Assembly: GCF_004683865.2 (NCBI RefSeq)
Contig: NZ_CP038439.1
Coordinates: 2,544,001 to 2,608,000 of the forward strand
Direction of reading: 5' to 3'
Length of the DNA: 64,000 nt
DNA from: Paracoccus liaowanqingii
Lineage (GTDB): Bacteria; Pseudomonadota; Alphaproteobacteria; Rhodobacterales; Rhodobacteraceae
Positions 36,992 to 45,495 of this stretch are shown here, piece after piece (within the stretch, counting starts at the first letter, position 1; every line of letters starts with the position of its first letter). Position numbers and translations under genes: made by a program. The notes beneath the pieces are model-generated. The model had not been told where the DNA came from. It did not search any database and was given only the letters and a program-made list of their open reading frames with translations.

Positions 36992-38068
36992 ATGTGCCTG
37001 TCCCTGTCCTGCAGCCATCACAACCCCATCGCCTGCATCGTGCCGCCCTATATGCTGCGGGTGCTGGCCCTGCGCGGCGATCCGGCCACCGCCGACATGG
37101 CCCGGACCCTGCTGCGCCATGACGAGCAGATGCGCGACGAGCGGGCGGCCTTCACCAGCCTGCCGCCGGGCCTGCAGGGGGTGCTGCCCGAGGCCGATCC
37201 CGACCTCTGCTGTCCCGACCGCCGCATCCATGACGGCGAATTCCGCGCCGCCCTGCCCGGCCGTCTGGTCCGGTCCGAGGGCGACGGCCCCTCGGGCATC
37301 GCTGATGCCGACATGGCCTATGACAGCGCGGGGCAGGTCTTCTCGCTGTTCGCCGAGGAATATGGCCGCAACTCGCTGGACGGGCGGGGGATGCCGCTGG
37401 TGGCGACGGTGCAGCACCGCCGCAACTACAACAACGCCTTCTGGGACGGCCAGCAGATGGCCTATGGCACCGGCGACGGCAAGATCTTCCGCACGTTCCT
37501 GGAGCTGTCGGTGATCGCGCACGAGATGGCGCATGGCGTCATCCAGCATTCCGGCGGGCTGATCTATGAAAACCAGTCGGGCGCGCTGAACGAGCATGTG
37601 GCCGATGTCTTCGGCGCACTGGCCCAGCAGCGCGTGCTGGGCCAGGAGGTGCATCAGGCCGACTGGCTGGTCGGGCGCGGCATCCTGGGCCCCGGCATCA
37701 ATGGCACAGCCCTGCGCAGCATGAAGGCGCCGGGCACGGCCTATTCGGACGACCTGCTGGGCACCGATCCGCAGCCCTGGCACATGGACCAGTTCAACAC
37801 CACGACCGACGACAATGGCGGCGTGCACATCAACTCGGGCATCCCTAACCACGCCTTCTACCTGTTCTGCGCCTATCTGGGCGGGCGGGCCTGGGAGGTG
37901 CCGGGCCGGATCTGGTACAAGACGCTGCAGGACATCAACAACCCCATGGCCAGCTTTGCGGACTGGGCCGACCAGACACTGCGCGCGGCCTCGGCGCTGG
38001 AGGGTGCGGGCAGCGCCCCGGTGCTGCTGCTGCGCCGCGCATGGAAGCTTGTCGGAATCGCCGTCTGA
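36992..38068 (+). CDS. M4 family metalloprotease, protealysin-like
   Basis: The 358-residue protein has a short propeptide with the IVPPYML motif typical of protealysin-like enzymes rather than a secretion signal, then the thermolysin core: VQHRRNYNNAFWDGQQMAYG, the zinc helix with HEMAH, and the third ligand Glu in GALNEHVADVFGA. DNGGVHINSGIPNHAFYLF supplies the catalytic His. It should be made as an inactive precursor in the cytoplasm. The start MCLSLSCSHHN at 36992 is preferred. Directly downstream is its emfourin inhibitor. Confidence 0.93.
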   Translation: MCLSLSCSHHNPIACIVPPYMLRVLALRGDPATADMARTLLRHDEQMRDERAAFTSLPPGLQGVLPEADPDLCCPDRRIHDGEFRAALPGRLVRSEGDGPSGIADADMAYDSAGQVFSLFAEEYGRNSLDGRGMPLVATVQHRRNYNNAFWDGQQMAYGTGDGKIFRTFLELSVIAHEMAHGVIQHSGGLIYENQSGALNEHVADVFGALAQQRVLGQEVHQADWLVGRGILGPGINGTALRSMKAPGTAYSDDLLGTDPQPWHMDQFNTTTDDNGGVHINSGIPNHAFYLFCAYLGGRAWEVPGRIWYKTLQDINNPMASFADWADQTLRAASALEGAGSAPVLLLRRAWKLVGIAV

Positions 38069-38099
38069 TCCTATCTTCGGGCCCAGAACGGAGGTCCGC

Positions 38100-38387
38100 A
38101 TGATCATCGAGATCCGCAGCCATGGCGGCTTCGGCGGCATCGCGGCCGCCGCCCAGTCCCGCCGCATCGACACCGATGCCCAGCCCGCCGAGATGCGCGC
38201 GGCGCTGTGCGCGGCCTTCCGGCCCGGTGCGCTGTCGGAACTGGCCCGGACCCCCTGCCCCGGCTGTCCCGACCGGATGCGCTATGCGATCACCGTGACC
38301 GGGGATGCCGCCGACGGCCCGCACAGCGTCACCCTGTCCGAGGGGCAGCTGCCGCCCGAGATGCTGGACCTGATCGACAGCGTCTAG
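38100..38387 (+). CDS. emfourin-like protealysin inhibitor
   Basis: The 95-residue protein starts MIIEIRSHGGFGGIAAAAQS and ends SEGQLPPEMLDLIDSV, the layout of emfourin proteins, which bind and inhibit protealysin-like M4 proteases. It follows the protease gene after 31 bases. A CPGCPDRM segment carries two cysteines. The ATG at 38100 follows CGGAGG by 5 bases. Its last 4 bases overlap the convergent CorA-type gene. Confidence 0.85.
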   Translation: MIIEIRSHGGFGGIAAAAQSRRIDTDAQPAEMRAALCAAFRPGALSELARTPCPGCPDRMRYAITVTGDAADGPHSVTLSEGQLPPEMLDLIDSV

Positions 38388-39346
38388 AGCCAGTGCTTCC
38401 AGCGCAAAAACAGCCAGGTGCCGAGCGTCGCCGCCCCCATCATCGCCAGTGCCAGGGGATAGCCCCAGGGCTTGTCCAGCTCGGGCATGGTGGTGAAGTT
38501 CATCCCGTAGATGCTCGCGATCAGCGTCGGCGGCAGGAACAGCGCGGCGATGACCGACAGGATCCGGGCGGTGTTGTTCTGTTGCAGGTTGATCATGCCA
38601 AGCGTGGTGTCCACGGCCAGGCTGACCCGGCTGCCCAGGAAGTCCGCATGCACCTCCAACGCCTGCACGTCGCGCATCTGCGCGCGGATGACCGGCCGCA
38701 GCCGATCGGCCTCGGGGCGGTCGTCGATGGTGGCGGTATAAAAGGCCAAGATCCGCTCGATGGTCAGCAGGGCCAGCCGGACGCGGGCCATCGTCTCGGC
38801 CTCGCGGCCCACGCCCTGCAGCGCGGCCTGCAACCGGTCCGAGGACGCCGCCGCCGCGCTGCGTTCGAAGATGCCGGCGGTGGTCTGGTCCAGCACCCGG
38901 CCCGAGCCTTCCAGGATGTCGGCCTGCCGGGCGATGATCTCCTCCATCAGGCCCGCGAACAGCCGGTCCGGCCCGCCGCAGCCCAAGGTCGACCGTTCGG
39001 CCCGCGTCGGAAAGGTCAGGAAGGGCCGGGGCGAATGGTGGCGCACGGTCACCAGCCGATCTGCCGACAGGATGAAGGTCACCGGCATGGAGGACCGATC
39101 GCCCCCGGCCGTCTCGCCCGGCAGGACGGCGGTCATGTAGTCCAAGCCGTTCTCTCGATAGAGGCGGTTGGACAGCTCGATCTCTTCCATCTCGGCCAGG
39201 TCGGGCAGCGGCACGCCCAGATCGCGCAGCCGATCCATCTCGGCATCCGAGGGCTGGATGAGGTCGATCCACAACGCCTCGCCCAGATCGCGGTCGGGAT
39301 CGTGGGGGACCAGACGGTTGCCTTGGACGGCATAGGCGTAATGCAT
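38384..39346 (-). CDS. CorA/ZntB-type divalent cation transporter
   Basis: The 320-residue protein has a large cytosolic N-terminal domain and two membrane helices at the end, with the signature YGMNF between them (LPPTLIASIYGMNF). The N-terminus HYAYAVQGNRLVPHD and LPDLAEMEEIELSNRLYRE fit the zinc/magnesium CorA-like family. The ion cannot be assigned; ZntB proteins move Zn2+, CorA Mg2+. I chose the ATG at 39346; upstream residues are non-conserved. Confidence 0.9.
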   Translation of the reverse strand: MHYAYAVQGNRLVPHDPDRDLGEALWIDLIQPSDAEMDRLRDLGVPLPDLAEMEEIELSNRLYRENGLDYMTAVLPGETAGGDRSSMPVTFILSADRLVTVRHHSPRPFLTFPTRAERSTLGCGGPDRLFAGLMEEIIARQADILEGSGRVLDQTTAGIFERSAAAASSDRLQAALQGVGREAETMARVRLALLTIERILAFYTATIDDRPEADRLRPVIRAQMRDVQALEVHADFLGSRVSLAVDTTLGMINLQQNNTARILSVIAALFLPPTLIASIYGMNFTTMPELDKPWGYPLALAMMGAATLGTWLFLRWKHWL

Positions 39347-39420
39347 GGCGGCCTCCTTGGCTGCGCCCTTGGTGCCCCGGCCCGGGCGCGGGATCAAGCG
39401 GGGCCGGAGGGCATGGAAAA

Positions 39421-39442
39421 GGGCGCCCCATGAGGGGCGCCC
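39421..39442 (-). terminator. intrinsic terminator of csbD
   Basis: GGGCGCCCC, ATGA and GGGGCGCCC form a perfect 9-bp stem. On the minus strand it is followed by four T, 27 bases after the csbD stop. Confidence 0.75.
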
Positions 39443-39469
39443 TGTCCGGTCATAGATGACCTTCAGCGA

Positions 39470-39667
39470 TCACTTGTCGCGGAAATAGTCGTCGATTTCC
39501 TTGTCCGCCTGATCCTTGGTATAGCCGTACTTCTCCTGAAGCTTGCCGGCCATCTTGTCCTTGTTGCCGTCGATCTGGTCCAGCTCGTCGTCGGTCAGTT
39601 CGCCCCATTTTTCCTTGGCCGAACCCTTGAGCTGCTTCCACTTGCCTTGAATGATATCCCAGTTCAT
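39470..39667 (-). CDS. CsbD family stress-response protein
   Basis: The 65-residue hydrophilic, helical protein reads MNWDIIQGKWKQLKGSAKEK at the start and has GELTDDELDQIDGNKDKMAG and YGYTKDQADKEIDDYF. This is a full CsbD domain. Such proteins are induced by general or envelope stress in many bacteria, but the molecular role is unknown. It has its own terminator and stands alone. Confidence 0.92.
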   Translation of the reverse strand: MNWDIIQGKWKQLKGSAKEKWGELTDDELDQIDGNKDKMAGKLQEKYGYTKDQADKEIDDYFRDK

Positions 39668-39728
39668 GTCGATCTCCTTGAAGACGATGATGTATGGATA
39701 TCAAACGCCTCTGGCCCGGCCCGGTTCC

Positions 39729-40676
39729 TCAGCTCACCAAATCGGGAGGCGGGGCGCCCTCGGCAAAGGCCTGCAGGTTGGCGAGGGCCCGCAGGCCCAT
39801 CCGGGTACGGGTGTCGTCCGTGGCGGTGCCCAGATGCGGCAGCAGCGTGGCGTTGGGTGCGGCGATCAGAGCGGCGGGCACAAGCGGCTCGCGCGCATAG
39901 ACGTCCAGGCCCGCGCCGGCGATCGTGCCGTCGGTCAGGGCGGCGATCAGCGCGTCCTCGTCCACCACGTCGCCGCGGGCGATATTGACCAGGCAGCCCT
40001 GCGGCCCGAGGGCGCGCAGCTCCTCCGCCCCGATCAGGCCGCGCGTGCCCGCGCCCCCCGGCACGGCGATCACCGCCACGTCGCATGCGGCCAGCAGGTC
40101 CCGCAGATCGTCGATCTGGCGCGCGGGCACGCCGGGATCGGAGACACGCGAGCGGTTGAAGAACACCACCTCCATCCCGAAGCCGTGATGGCAGCGCCGG
40201 GCGATGGCCTTGCCGATGCGACCCATGCCGATGATGCCCAGGGTGCGGCCCGACATCTCGTGACCCAGCAGCTGCGTGGGGTTCCAGCCGGTCCAGTCCC
40301 CGGCGCGCAGGATCCGCTCGCCTTCCGAGGCGCGGCGCAGGACCATCAGCATCAGCGTCACCGAGATGTCGGCGGTGGCATCCGTCACCACGTCGGGCGT
40401 GTTGGTGACGGTGACGCCCGCCGCCTGTGCCGCCGCGATGTCGATGTGGTTGTAGCCCGCGCCGAAATTGGCCAGCAGGCGGCAGCGCGGATCACCCTGG
40501 AACGCGGCCGCCGTGAAGGCATCGCCAAGCGTCGGAATGATCGCGTCATGGTCGCGCATCGCCTGCGCCGCCTCGGCCTCGGTCAGGGGCGTGTTGTCGC
40601 GGAATGTCGCGTCGCAGGCCGCGCGGATCGCCTGCGTGGCGCGGTCGGTCATTGGGCGGGTGACAAGGACCTTCAA
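39729..40676 (-). CDS. D-isomer-specific 2-hydroxyacid dehydrogenase
   Basis: The 315-residue enzyme reduces 2-oxoacids (possibly glyoxylate or hydroxypyruvate). It has [20 protein letters not shown], the Rossmann motif [15 protein letters not shown], and the catalytic residues Arg in [11 protein letters not shown], Glu in DVYAREP and His in [13 protein letters not shown] after strand beta-2 suggests a preference for NADPH. The start is a TTG (40676, [11 protein letters not shown]) behind GGAGGG and overlapping the csaA stop as TTGA. It ends a four-gene operon. Confidence 0.92.
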   Translation of the reverse strand: MKVLVTRPMTDRATQAIRAACDATFRDNTPLTEAEAAQAMRDHDAIIPTLGDAFTAAAFQGDPRCRLLANFGAGYNHIDIAAAQAAGVTVTNTPDVVTDATADISVTLMLMVLRRASEGERILRAGDWTGWNPTQLLGHEMSGRTLGIIGMGRIGKAIARRCHHGFGMEVVFFNRSRVSDPGVPARQIDDLRDLLAACDVAVIAVPGGAGTRGLIGAEELRALGPQGCLVNIARGDVVDEDALIAALTDGTIAGAGLDVYAREPLVPAALIAAPNATLLPHLGTATDDTRTRMGLRALANLQAFAEGAPPPDLVS

Positions 40677-41005
40677 AACAGGCGCCCTCCATTCGGCACG
40701 GACTGGTCGGGGCGGATCAGCACGACCTCGCCCTCGGGATCGGGCACGCCCAGCACCAGCACCTCGGACCGGACGGGACCGATCTGGCGAGGGGGAAAGT
40801 TCACCACGCACAGCACCTGCGTGCCGACCAGCCGGGCCGGGTCGTAATGCCGGGTGATCTGGGCCGAGGATCTGCGTTCGCCCATCTCTCCCAGATCGAC
40901 CCACAGCTTGATCGCAGGCTTGCGGGCCTCGGGGAAGGGCTCGGCGCGAGTGATGGTGCCCACGCGGATGTCGACCTTGAGGAAGTCGTCATGGGTGAGG
41001 GTCAT
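40673..41005 (-). CDS. csaA: CsaA family tRNA-binding protein
   Basis: The 110-residue OB-fold protein has [40 protein letters not shown] and [20 protein letters not shown], all typical of CsaA, a dimeric tRNA-binding protein with export-related chaperone activity in Bacillus. The ATG overlaps the proC stop by 4 bases, and the stop overlaps the start of the dehydrogenase gene. It is part of the YbjN-proC-csaA-dehydrogenase unit. Confidence 0.93.
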   Translation of the reverse strand: MTLTHDDFLKVDIRVGTITRAEPFPEARKPAIKLWVDLGEMGERRSSAQITRHYDPARLVGTQVLCVVNFPPRQIGPVRSEVLVLGVPDPEGEVVLIRPDQSVPNGGRLF

Positions 41006-41817
41006 GCCGCACCCCGCCCCAGCTCGCGGCCCCGTTCGGTCGCGGCGGCCACGGTGCGCGCCATCAGGGGTGGCAGGCCGCTGTCCGCATCCATCAGCAC
41101 CGCCAGCCCCGCCGCCGTCGTCCCGTTCGGAGAGGTCACGTTCCGGCGCAGCACCGCGGGATCCTCGTCGGCATGAACGGCCAGCGCGCCGGCGCCCGCG
41201 ACGGTCATGCGCGCCAGCTCCAGCGCCAGCGCGGGCGACAGGCCCTGCGCCTCGCCCGCCGCCGCCATCGCCTCGATCATGTGAAAGACATAGGCCGGGC
41301 CGCTGCCCGACAGGCCGGTGACGGCGTCCATCTGGTCCTCGTTCTCCAGCCGGACGACGCGGCCCACGGCGCGCATCAGCGCCTCGGTCAGGTCCAGATG
41401 GGCGGGGGTGGTGGCCCCGTTGCCGATCATCGCGCTGATGCCCTGCCCGATAGCCGCGGGCGTGTTGGGCATGACCCGCACGATGGGGGCGCCGGGAAAC
41501 GCCGCCTCGAACGTGGCGATCGTCGTGCCCGCCGCGACCGAAATCACCAGCGTGTCCGACAGGTCCGGCATCGCGCCAAGCGCGTCGCCCATCATCTGCG
41601 GCTTGACCGCCAGCACCAGGACGGCGGGGCTGTCGGGCAGGTCCGCGTTCACGCGCAGGCCGCGGTCCTGCCATTCGGGCGCCAGCTTGGGGTCCAGCAC
41701 GGTCACCGCGCCGGGCTCCAGTCCGCCGGCCAGCCAGCCTGTCAGCATGGCCCCGCCCATCCGGCCGCAGCCGACCAGCACCAGACCGCGCCGGTTGATC
41801 TCGGTGAAATCGCTCAT
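41002..41817 (-). CDS. proC: pyrroline-5-carboxylate reductase
   Basis: ProC reduces pyrroline-5-carboxylate to proline with NAD(P)H. The 271 residues carry the Rossmann motif [39 protein letters not shown] and the C-terminal [20 protein letters not shown] and [13 protein letters not shown], the family hallmark. It overlaps csaA by 4 bases and follows the YbjN gene by 36 bases. Confidence 0.96.
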   Translation of the reverse strand: MSDFTEINRRGLVLVGCGRMGGAMLTGWLAGGLEPGAVTVLDPKLAPEWQDRGLRVNADLPDSPAVLVLAVKPQMMGDALGAMPDLSDTLVISVAAGTTIATFEAAFPGAPIVRVMPNTPAAIGQGISAMIGNGATTPAHLDLTEALMRAVGRVVRLENEDQMDAVTGLSGSGPAYVFHMIEAMAAAGEAQGLSPALALELARMTVAGAGALAVHADEDPAVLRRNVTSPNGTTAAGLAVLMDADSGLPPLMARTVAAATERGRELGRGAA

Positions 41818-41853
41818 GGCTTGTCCCCTTTTGGTCTCGGGGCCGTGCCCCGT

Positions 41854-42357
41854 TCAGGCCCGTCCGTAGGCGGCGCCCAAGGCGATGTCCAGCGCGGCGG
41901 CGGGGGTGGTGTCGCCCCAGCCCGCCAACTGGAACGAGGGGTAGAACCGCTCGCAGGCCGTCAGCGCATTGCCGATCATCTGGTCCACCTGCTCGGGCAG
42001 GGCGATGGCATCGCCGGCCAGCCCCAGCCCATAGCGCCAGACCATCAGCCGCTGCGGCACCCAGAAGGTGAAGCCGCCGTCCCAGACCTGGTCGTTGGCC
42101 AGGTTGATCGTCTCGTAGATGGCGGGCAGGCGGCCTTCGGGCGGGTCCATCTCGAAGGTGCAGATCAGGCGCAGCACCTCGTCGCCGGGCGACCAGGCCA
42201 GCGTCAGGGAATAGCTGCGCCACTGCCCCTCGACCGCCATGGCGATCTGGTTGTCGGCCAGCCGGTCGAAATCCCATTCGTGATGGGTGGCCACGGCCTC
42301 GACGATGTCGATCGGATGGATCTCGTCGCTGGCGATGAAATGGTCGGTCTGTGCCAT
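41854..42357 (-). CDS. YbjN domain-containing protein
   Basis: The 167-residue protein has an N-terminal [20 protein letters not shown] and [16 protein letters not shown] segments ([26 protein letters not shown]), the YbjN domain found widely in alphaproteobacteria. In E. coli YbjN affects motility and stress phenotypes; there is no agreed biochemical role. The ATG at 42357 (MAQTDHF) is chosen; upstream residues are non-conserved. It is the first gene of the proC-csaA unit. Confidence 0.85.
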   Translation of the reverse strand: MAQTDHFIASDEIHPIDIVEAVATHHEWDFDRLADNQIAMAVEGQWRSYSLTLAWSPGDEVLRLICTFEMDPPEGRLPAIYETINLANDQVWDGGFTFWVPQRLMVWRYGLGLAGDAIALPEQVDQMIGNALTACERFYPSFQLAGWGDTTPAAALDIALGAAYGRA

Positions 42358-42554
42358 GGCCTGCCTCCTGCCGGGGTGCGCACCGCTGTCACTGGGCGGC
42401 TGCACAAGACCGGGCGGGTGTGCCCGATGCCTACACCATATATCGTGGTCACCTTTGCCCCTCGTGTAAAGCGGGAATCAGGGGCGCCGGGATTGCGAAG
42501 CCGCTCGCGCTGGCCTAGCAGGACGGCCAAGGCCACAGGGGCAGGAGGCGGCGG

Positions 42555-43517
42555 ATGCCAAGGGATCACGGCGGCAATCTGGATGCGGCGGTGGCGCAAT
42601 ACGGCGCGGGCGACTGGATCGACCTGTCGACCGGCATCAACCGCCGTCCCTGGCCCGTGCCGCCCCTGTCGCCGACCGCGTGGCGCGCCCTGCCCACGGC
42701 CAAGGCCGAGGCCGCGCTGGTCCGCTGCGCCGCCGACTGGTTCGGCTGCGCCCCCGACCGGGTGCTGGCGGTGGCGGGGGCCACGGCGGCCATCCAGATG
42801 CTGCCCCGCCTGCTGCCGGGACGGCGCGCGGCGGTGCTGACGCCCAGCTACAACGAACATGCCGCCAGCCTTGCTGCCGCCGGGTGGCAGGTCACCCCTG
42901 CCCCGGATCTTGCGGCGATGGCGGGCGCCGATCTGGCCGTCGTCGTGAACCCCAACAATCCCGACGGCCGCGAATGGCCCCCCGAGGCGCTGGCCGATCT
43001 GGCCGCGCGGGTGGGCTGGCTGGTCGTCGACGAAAGCTTTGCCGATCCGCGCCCCGACCTGTCGCTGGCCCCCGCCCTGCCCGCGAATGCGGTGGTGCTG
43101 CGCAGCTTCGGCAAGTTCTGGGGGCTGGCGGGGCTGCGGCTCGGCTTCGTGCTGGCCGAGCCGGACCTGCTGGCCCGGCTGCGCGAGGCGGCGGGCCCCT
43201 GGTCCGTCAGCGGCCCCGCGCTGGAGATCGCGACCGCCGCCATGGCCGACAGGTCGTGGGCCGACGAGGCCGTCACCTATCACGGCGAGGCCAGCCTGAA
43301 CCTGGACCGGCTGGCCAGCCGCGCGGGCTGGCGGCCCCTGGGCGGCACGCACCTGTTCCGGCTGTATCACACGCCCGAGGCTGGGGCCGCGCAGGACCGG
43401 CTGGCCCGCGCACGGATCTGGAGCCGACGCTTCCCCTATTCCGACCATTGGCTGCGCTTGGGCATCCCGGGCGATGCCGGGGAATGGGACCGGGTGACCG
43501 CCGCGCTGCGGCCCTGA
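42555..43517 (+). CDS. cobC: threonine-phosphate decarboxylase-type PLP enzyme
   Basis: The 320-residue aminotransferase-fold protein of the CobC/CobD group makes (R)-1-amino-2-propanol phosphate for the nucleotide loop of cobalamin. It begins DHGGNLDAAVAQYG and contains WIDLSTGINRRPWP, VVVNPNNPDGREW, and the PLP lysine in RSFGKFWGLAGLRLG. It lies away from cobS and cobT; in many relatives cobD (cbiB) is next to it, but not here. No cobalamin riboswitch is visible in the 149-base upstream gap. Confidence 0.88.
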   Translation: MPRDHGGNLDAAVAQYGAGDWIDLSTGINRRPWPVPPLSPTAWRALPTAKAEAALVRCAADWFGCAPDRVLAVAGATAAIQMLPRLLPGRRAAVLTPSYNEHAASLAAAGWQVTPAPDLAAMAGADLAVVVNPNNPDGREWPPEALADLAARVGWLVVDESFADPRPDLSLAPALPANAVVLRSFGKFWGLAGLRLGFVLAEPDLLARLREAAGPWSVSGPALEIATAAMADRSWADEAVTYHGEASLNLDRLASRAGWRPLGGTHLFRLYHTPEAGAAQDRLARARIWSRRFPYSDHWLRLGIPGDAGEWDRVTAALRP

Positions 43518-43629
43518 GGCGACGGGCTGACGGCGTCGGGCGCCTGCGACCTCCTGCCCCGCCACGGGCCCTGCCGCTGCCGGAACAAGCCGGGGCAGAT
43601 GGCGTTCCTGCCGACAGCGTCACGGGACC

Positions 43630-45213
43630 ATGATGAAGAAACGCATCGCGATCGTCGGCACCGGCCCGACCGGCATCTATGCCTTGCAGCAGCTGCTGAC
43701 GACCGGCCTGCCCCTGTCGGTCACCCTGTTCGAGAAGACCGACCGCGCCGGGGTCGGCATGCCCTATTCCACCGACGCCTCCAGCATGGCGATGCTGGCC
43801 AATATCGCCAGCATCGAGATCCCGCCCGTGGTGATCCCCTATCTGGACTGGCTGCGCCGCCTGCCCGACGACCGGCTGGCCGAATGCGGGCTGGACCGGG
43901 CCATCTTGCACGACCGCCAGTTCACGCCCCGGCTGCTGCTGGGCGACTATTTCCGCGACCAGCTTCTGGCCCTGGTGGCGCAGGCCCGCGGCGCCGGGCA
44001 CGACATCCGGATCGTGGAGAATGCCGAAGTGGCGGACATCGCCCCCGGCGACGCGGGGCTGTGCCTGCAGGTCGCGGGCCTGGGCGTGCAAGGGCCCTTC
44101 GACCAGGTGATCCTGGCCACCGGCCACTCCTTCCCCGATGCGGACGAGGCGACGTGCAGCTATTTCCCCAGCCCCTGGTCCGGGCTGATCGAGGCGCGCA
44201 TCCCTGCCACCGATGTGGGCATCATGGGCACCTCGCTCAGCTCCATCGATGCGGCCATGGCGGTGGCCAACCAGCATGGCCGCTTTGTCCAGGAGGGCGA
44301 GGATCTGGTCTTTCACCCCGAAGGGCGCGGGCTGCACATCACGCTGATGTCGCGCGCAGGGATCCTGCCCGAGGCGGATTTCTACTGCCCGATCCCGCAC
44401 GAGCCCTTGTCGGTGATGACCGGCCCCGCGGTCGCGTCCTGCCTTGCGTGGCCTGCGCCGCTGGACGCGCTGTTCGATCTGCTGCGGGCCGAGATCATGC
44501 AGGCCGATCCCGCCTTCGCCCTGCGCATCGGGCTGGGGGGCCTGGATGCCGACAGCTTCGCCCCGGCCTATTTCGCCGTCCGCGTGGCCGCCGATCCCTT
44601 CCGATGGGCCCGCCGCAACCTGGCCGAGGTCGAGCGGAACAAGGCCGCCCGGGCAACCGTCCCCTGGCGCTATGCCCTACTGCGGATGCACGAGGCACTG
44701 GAGGAGGTCCTGTCCGACCTGCCCGAGGCCGACTGCGCGCGCTTCGATGCGGGGCTGAAGAAGGTCTTCGTCGACAATTACGCCGCCGTGCCCTCGGAAT
44801 CGATCCGCCGGGTGCTGGCGCTGCGCGATGCGGGCCTGCTGTCGATCCGTGCCTTGGGCGAGGATTACGACCTGACCCGGGACGGGTCCCGCACCCTGAT
44901 CCGGACCGAGGGCGAAGAACTCACCTTCGAGGTCTTCGTCGATGCCCGCGGCCAGAAGCCTTTGGATAGCGCCGACCTGCCCTTCCCGACGCTGCGCAAG
45001 GCCCTGCTGGCGGCGGGCCAGACGACCCCCGACGTGGCCCAGGACTACAGCCTGATCGATGTCGCGGGCTATTCCGGGCGCCTGTCCCTGGCCGCGATCC
45101 CCTACCTGATGCATGATCGGCCCTTCGTCCAAGGCATCACGGCCAGCGCCGACATCGCCGCCGCCATCGCCGGAGGCCTGTCCACCCGCAGGCGCCGCCA
45201 CCTCGTGTCCTGA
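43630..45213 (+). CDS. FAD/NAD(P)-binding protein (NAD_binding_9 family)
   Basis: The 527-residue protein begins with a dinucleotide motif RIAIVGTGPTGIYALQQLL, then ANIASIEIPPVVIPYLDWL and a second site FDQVILATGHSFP and VGIMGTSLSSIDAAMAVANQ. These fit the FAD-NAD(P)-binding family (Pfam NAD_binding_9, HpyO/SidA-like oxygenase relatives). The substrate is unknown. The last 150 residues also look structured. It is followed by a 69-residue gene and is transcribed in the same direction as cobC, 112 bases away. Confidence 0.85.
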   Translation: MMKKRIAIVGTGPTGIYALQQLLTTGLPLSVTLFEKTDRAGVGMPYSTDASSMAMLANIASIEIPPVVIPYLDWLRRLPDDRLAECGLDRAILHDRQFTPRLLLGDYFRDQLLALVAQARGAGHDIRIVENAEVADIAPGDAGLCLQVAGLGVQGPFDQVILATGHSFPDADEATCSYFPSPWSGLIEARIPATDVGIMGTSLSSIDAAMAVANQHGRFVQEGEDLVFHPEGRGLHITLMSRAGILPEADFYCPIPHEPLSVMTGPAVASCLAWPAPLDALFDLLRAEIMQADPAFALRIGLGGLDADSFAPAYFAVRVAADPFRWARRNLAEVERNKAARATVPWRYALLRMHEALEEVLSDLPEADCARFDAGLKKVFVDNYAAVPSESIRRVLALRDAGLLSIRALGEDYDLTRDGSRTLIRTEGEELTFEVFVDARGQKPLDSADLPFPTLRKALLAAGQTTPDVAQDYSLIDVAGYSGRLSLAAIPYLMHDRPFVQGITASADIAAAIAGGLSTRRRRHLVS

Positions 45214-45249
45214 CGCCCCCGCCCGATCCCGACCAGATAGGAGAATCCC

Positions 45250-45459
45250 ATGCCAGTCTTCACCATCGTGATGGGCGCCGCGCCCCACATGAAACTGTGC
45301 GAATCGGGGCGCGAGTTCCTGGCCGCCGGTCCGCACATGGCCTTCGACAGCCATGACAGCGCCTATGCCTATGTGCTGGCGCATACCGAGAACGAGCCCC
45401 TCAAGGGCCTGCGCGCGACGATCATCGAGGTTTTGTCGCTGGAAAACGATCCGACCTAG
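45250..45459 (+). CDS. small conserved-looking hypothetical protein
   Basis: The 69-residue protein starts MPVFTIVMGAAPHMKLCESG, after GATAGGAGAA. It continues with MAFDSHDSAYAYVLAHTENE and RATIIEVLSLENDPT. It looks like a compact alpha/beta fold, has no membrane helix, and I do not recognise it. It lies 36 bases behind the FAD/NAD(P) gene and is probably co-transcribed with it. Confidence 0.65.
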   Translation: MPVFTIVMGAAPHMKLCESGREFLAAGPHMAFDSHDSAYAYVLAHTENEPLKGLRATIIEVLSLENDPT

Positions 45460-45495
45460 GCACCGAGGCGTGCGTGCGCGCCTGTGGTCGTGGGA

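Noticed and set aside
42406..42554. Cobalamin riboswitch before cobC
   Set aside because: No B12-box-like or P-stem arrangement was seen in the 149 bases.
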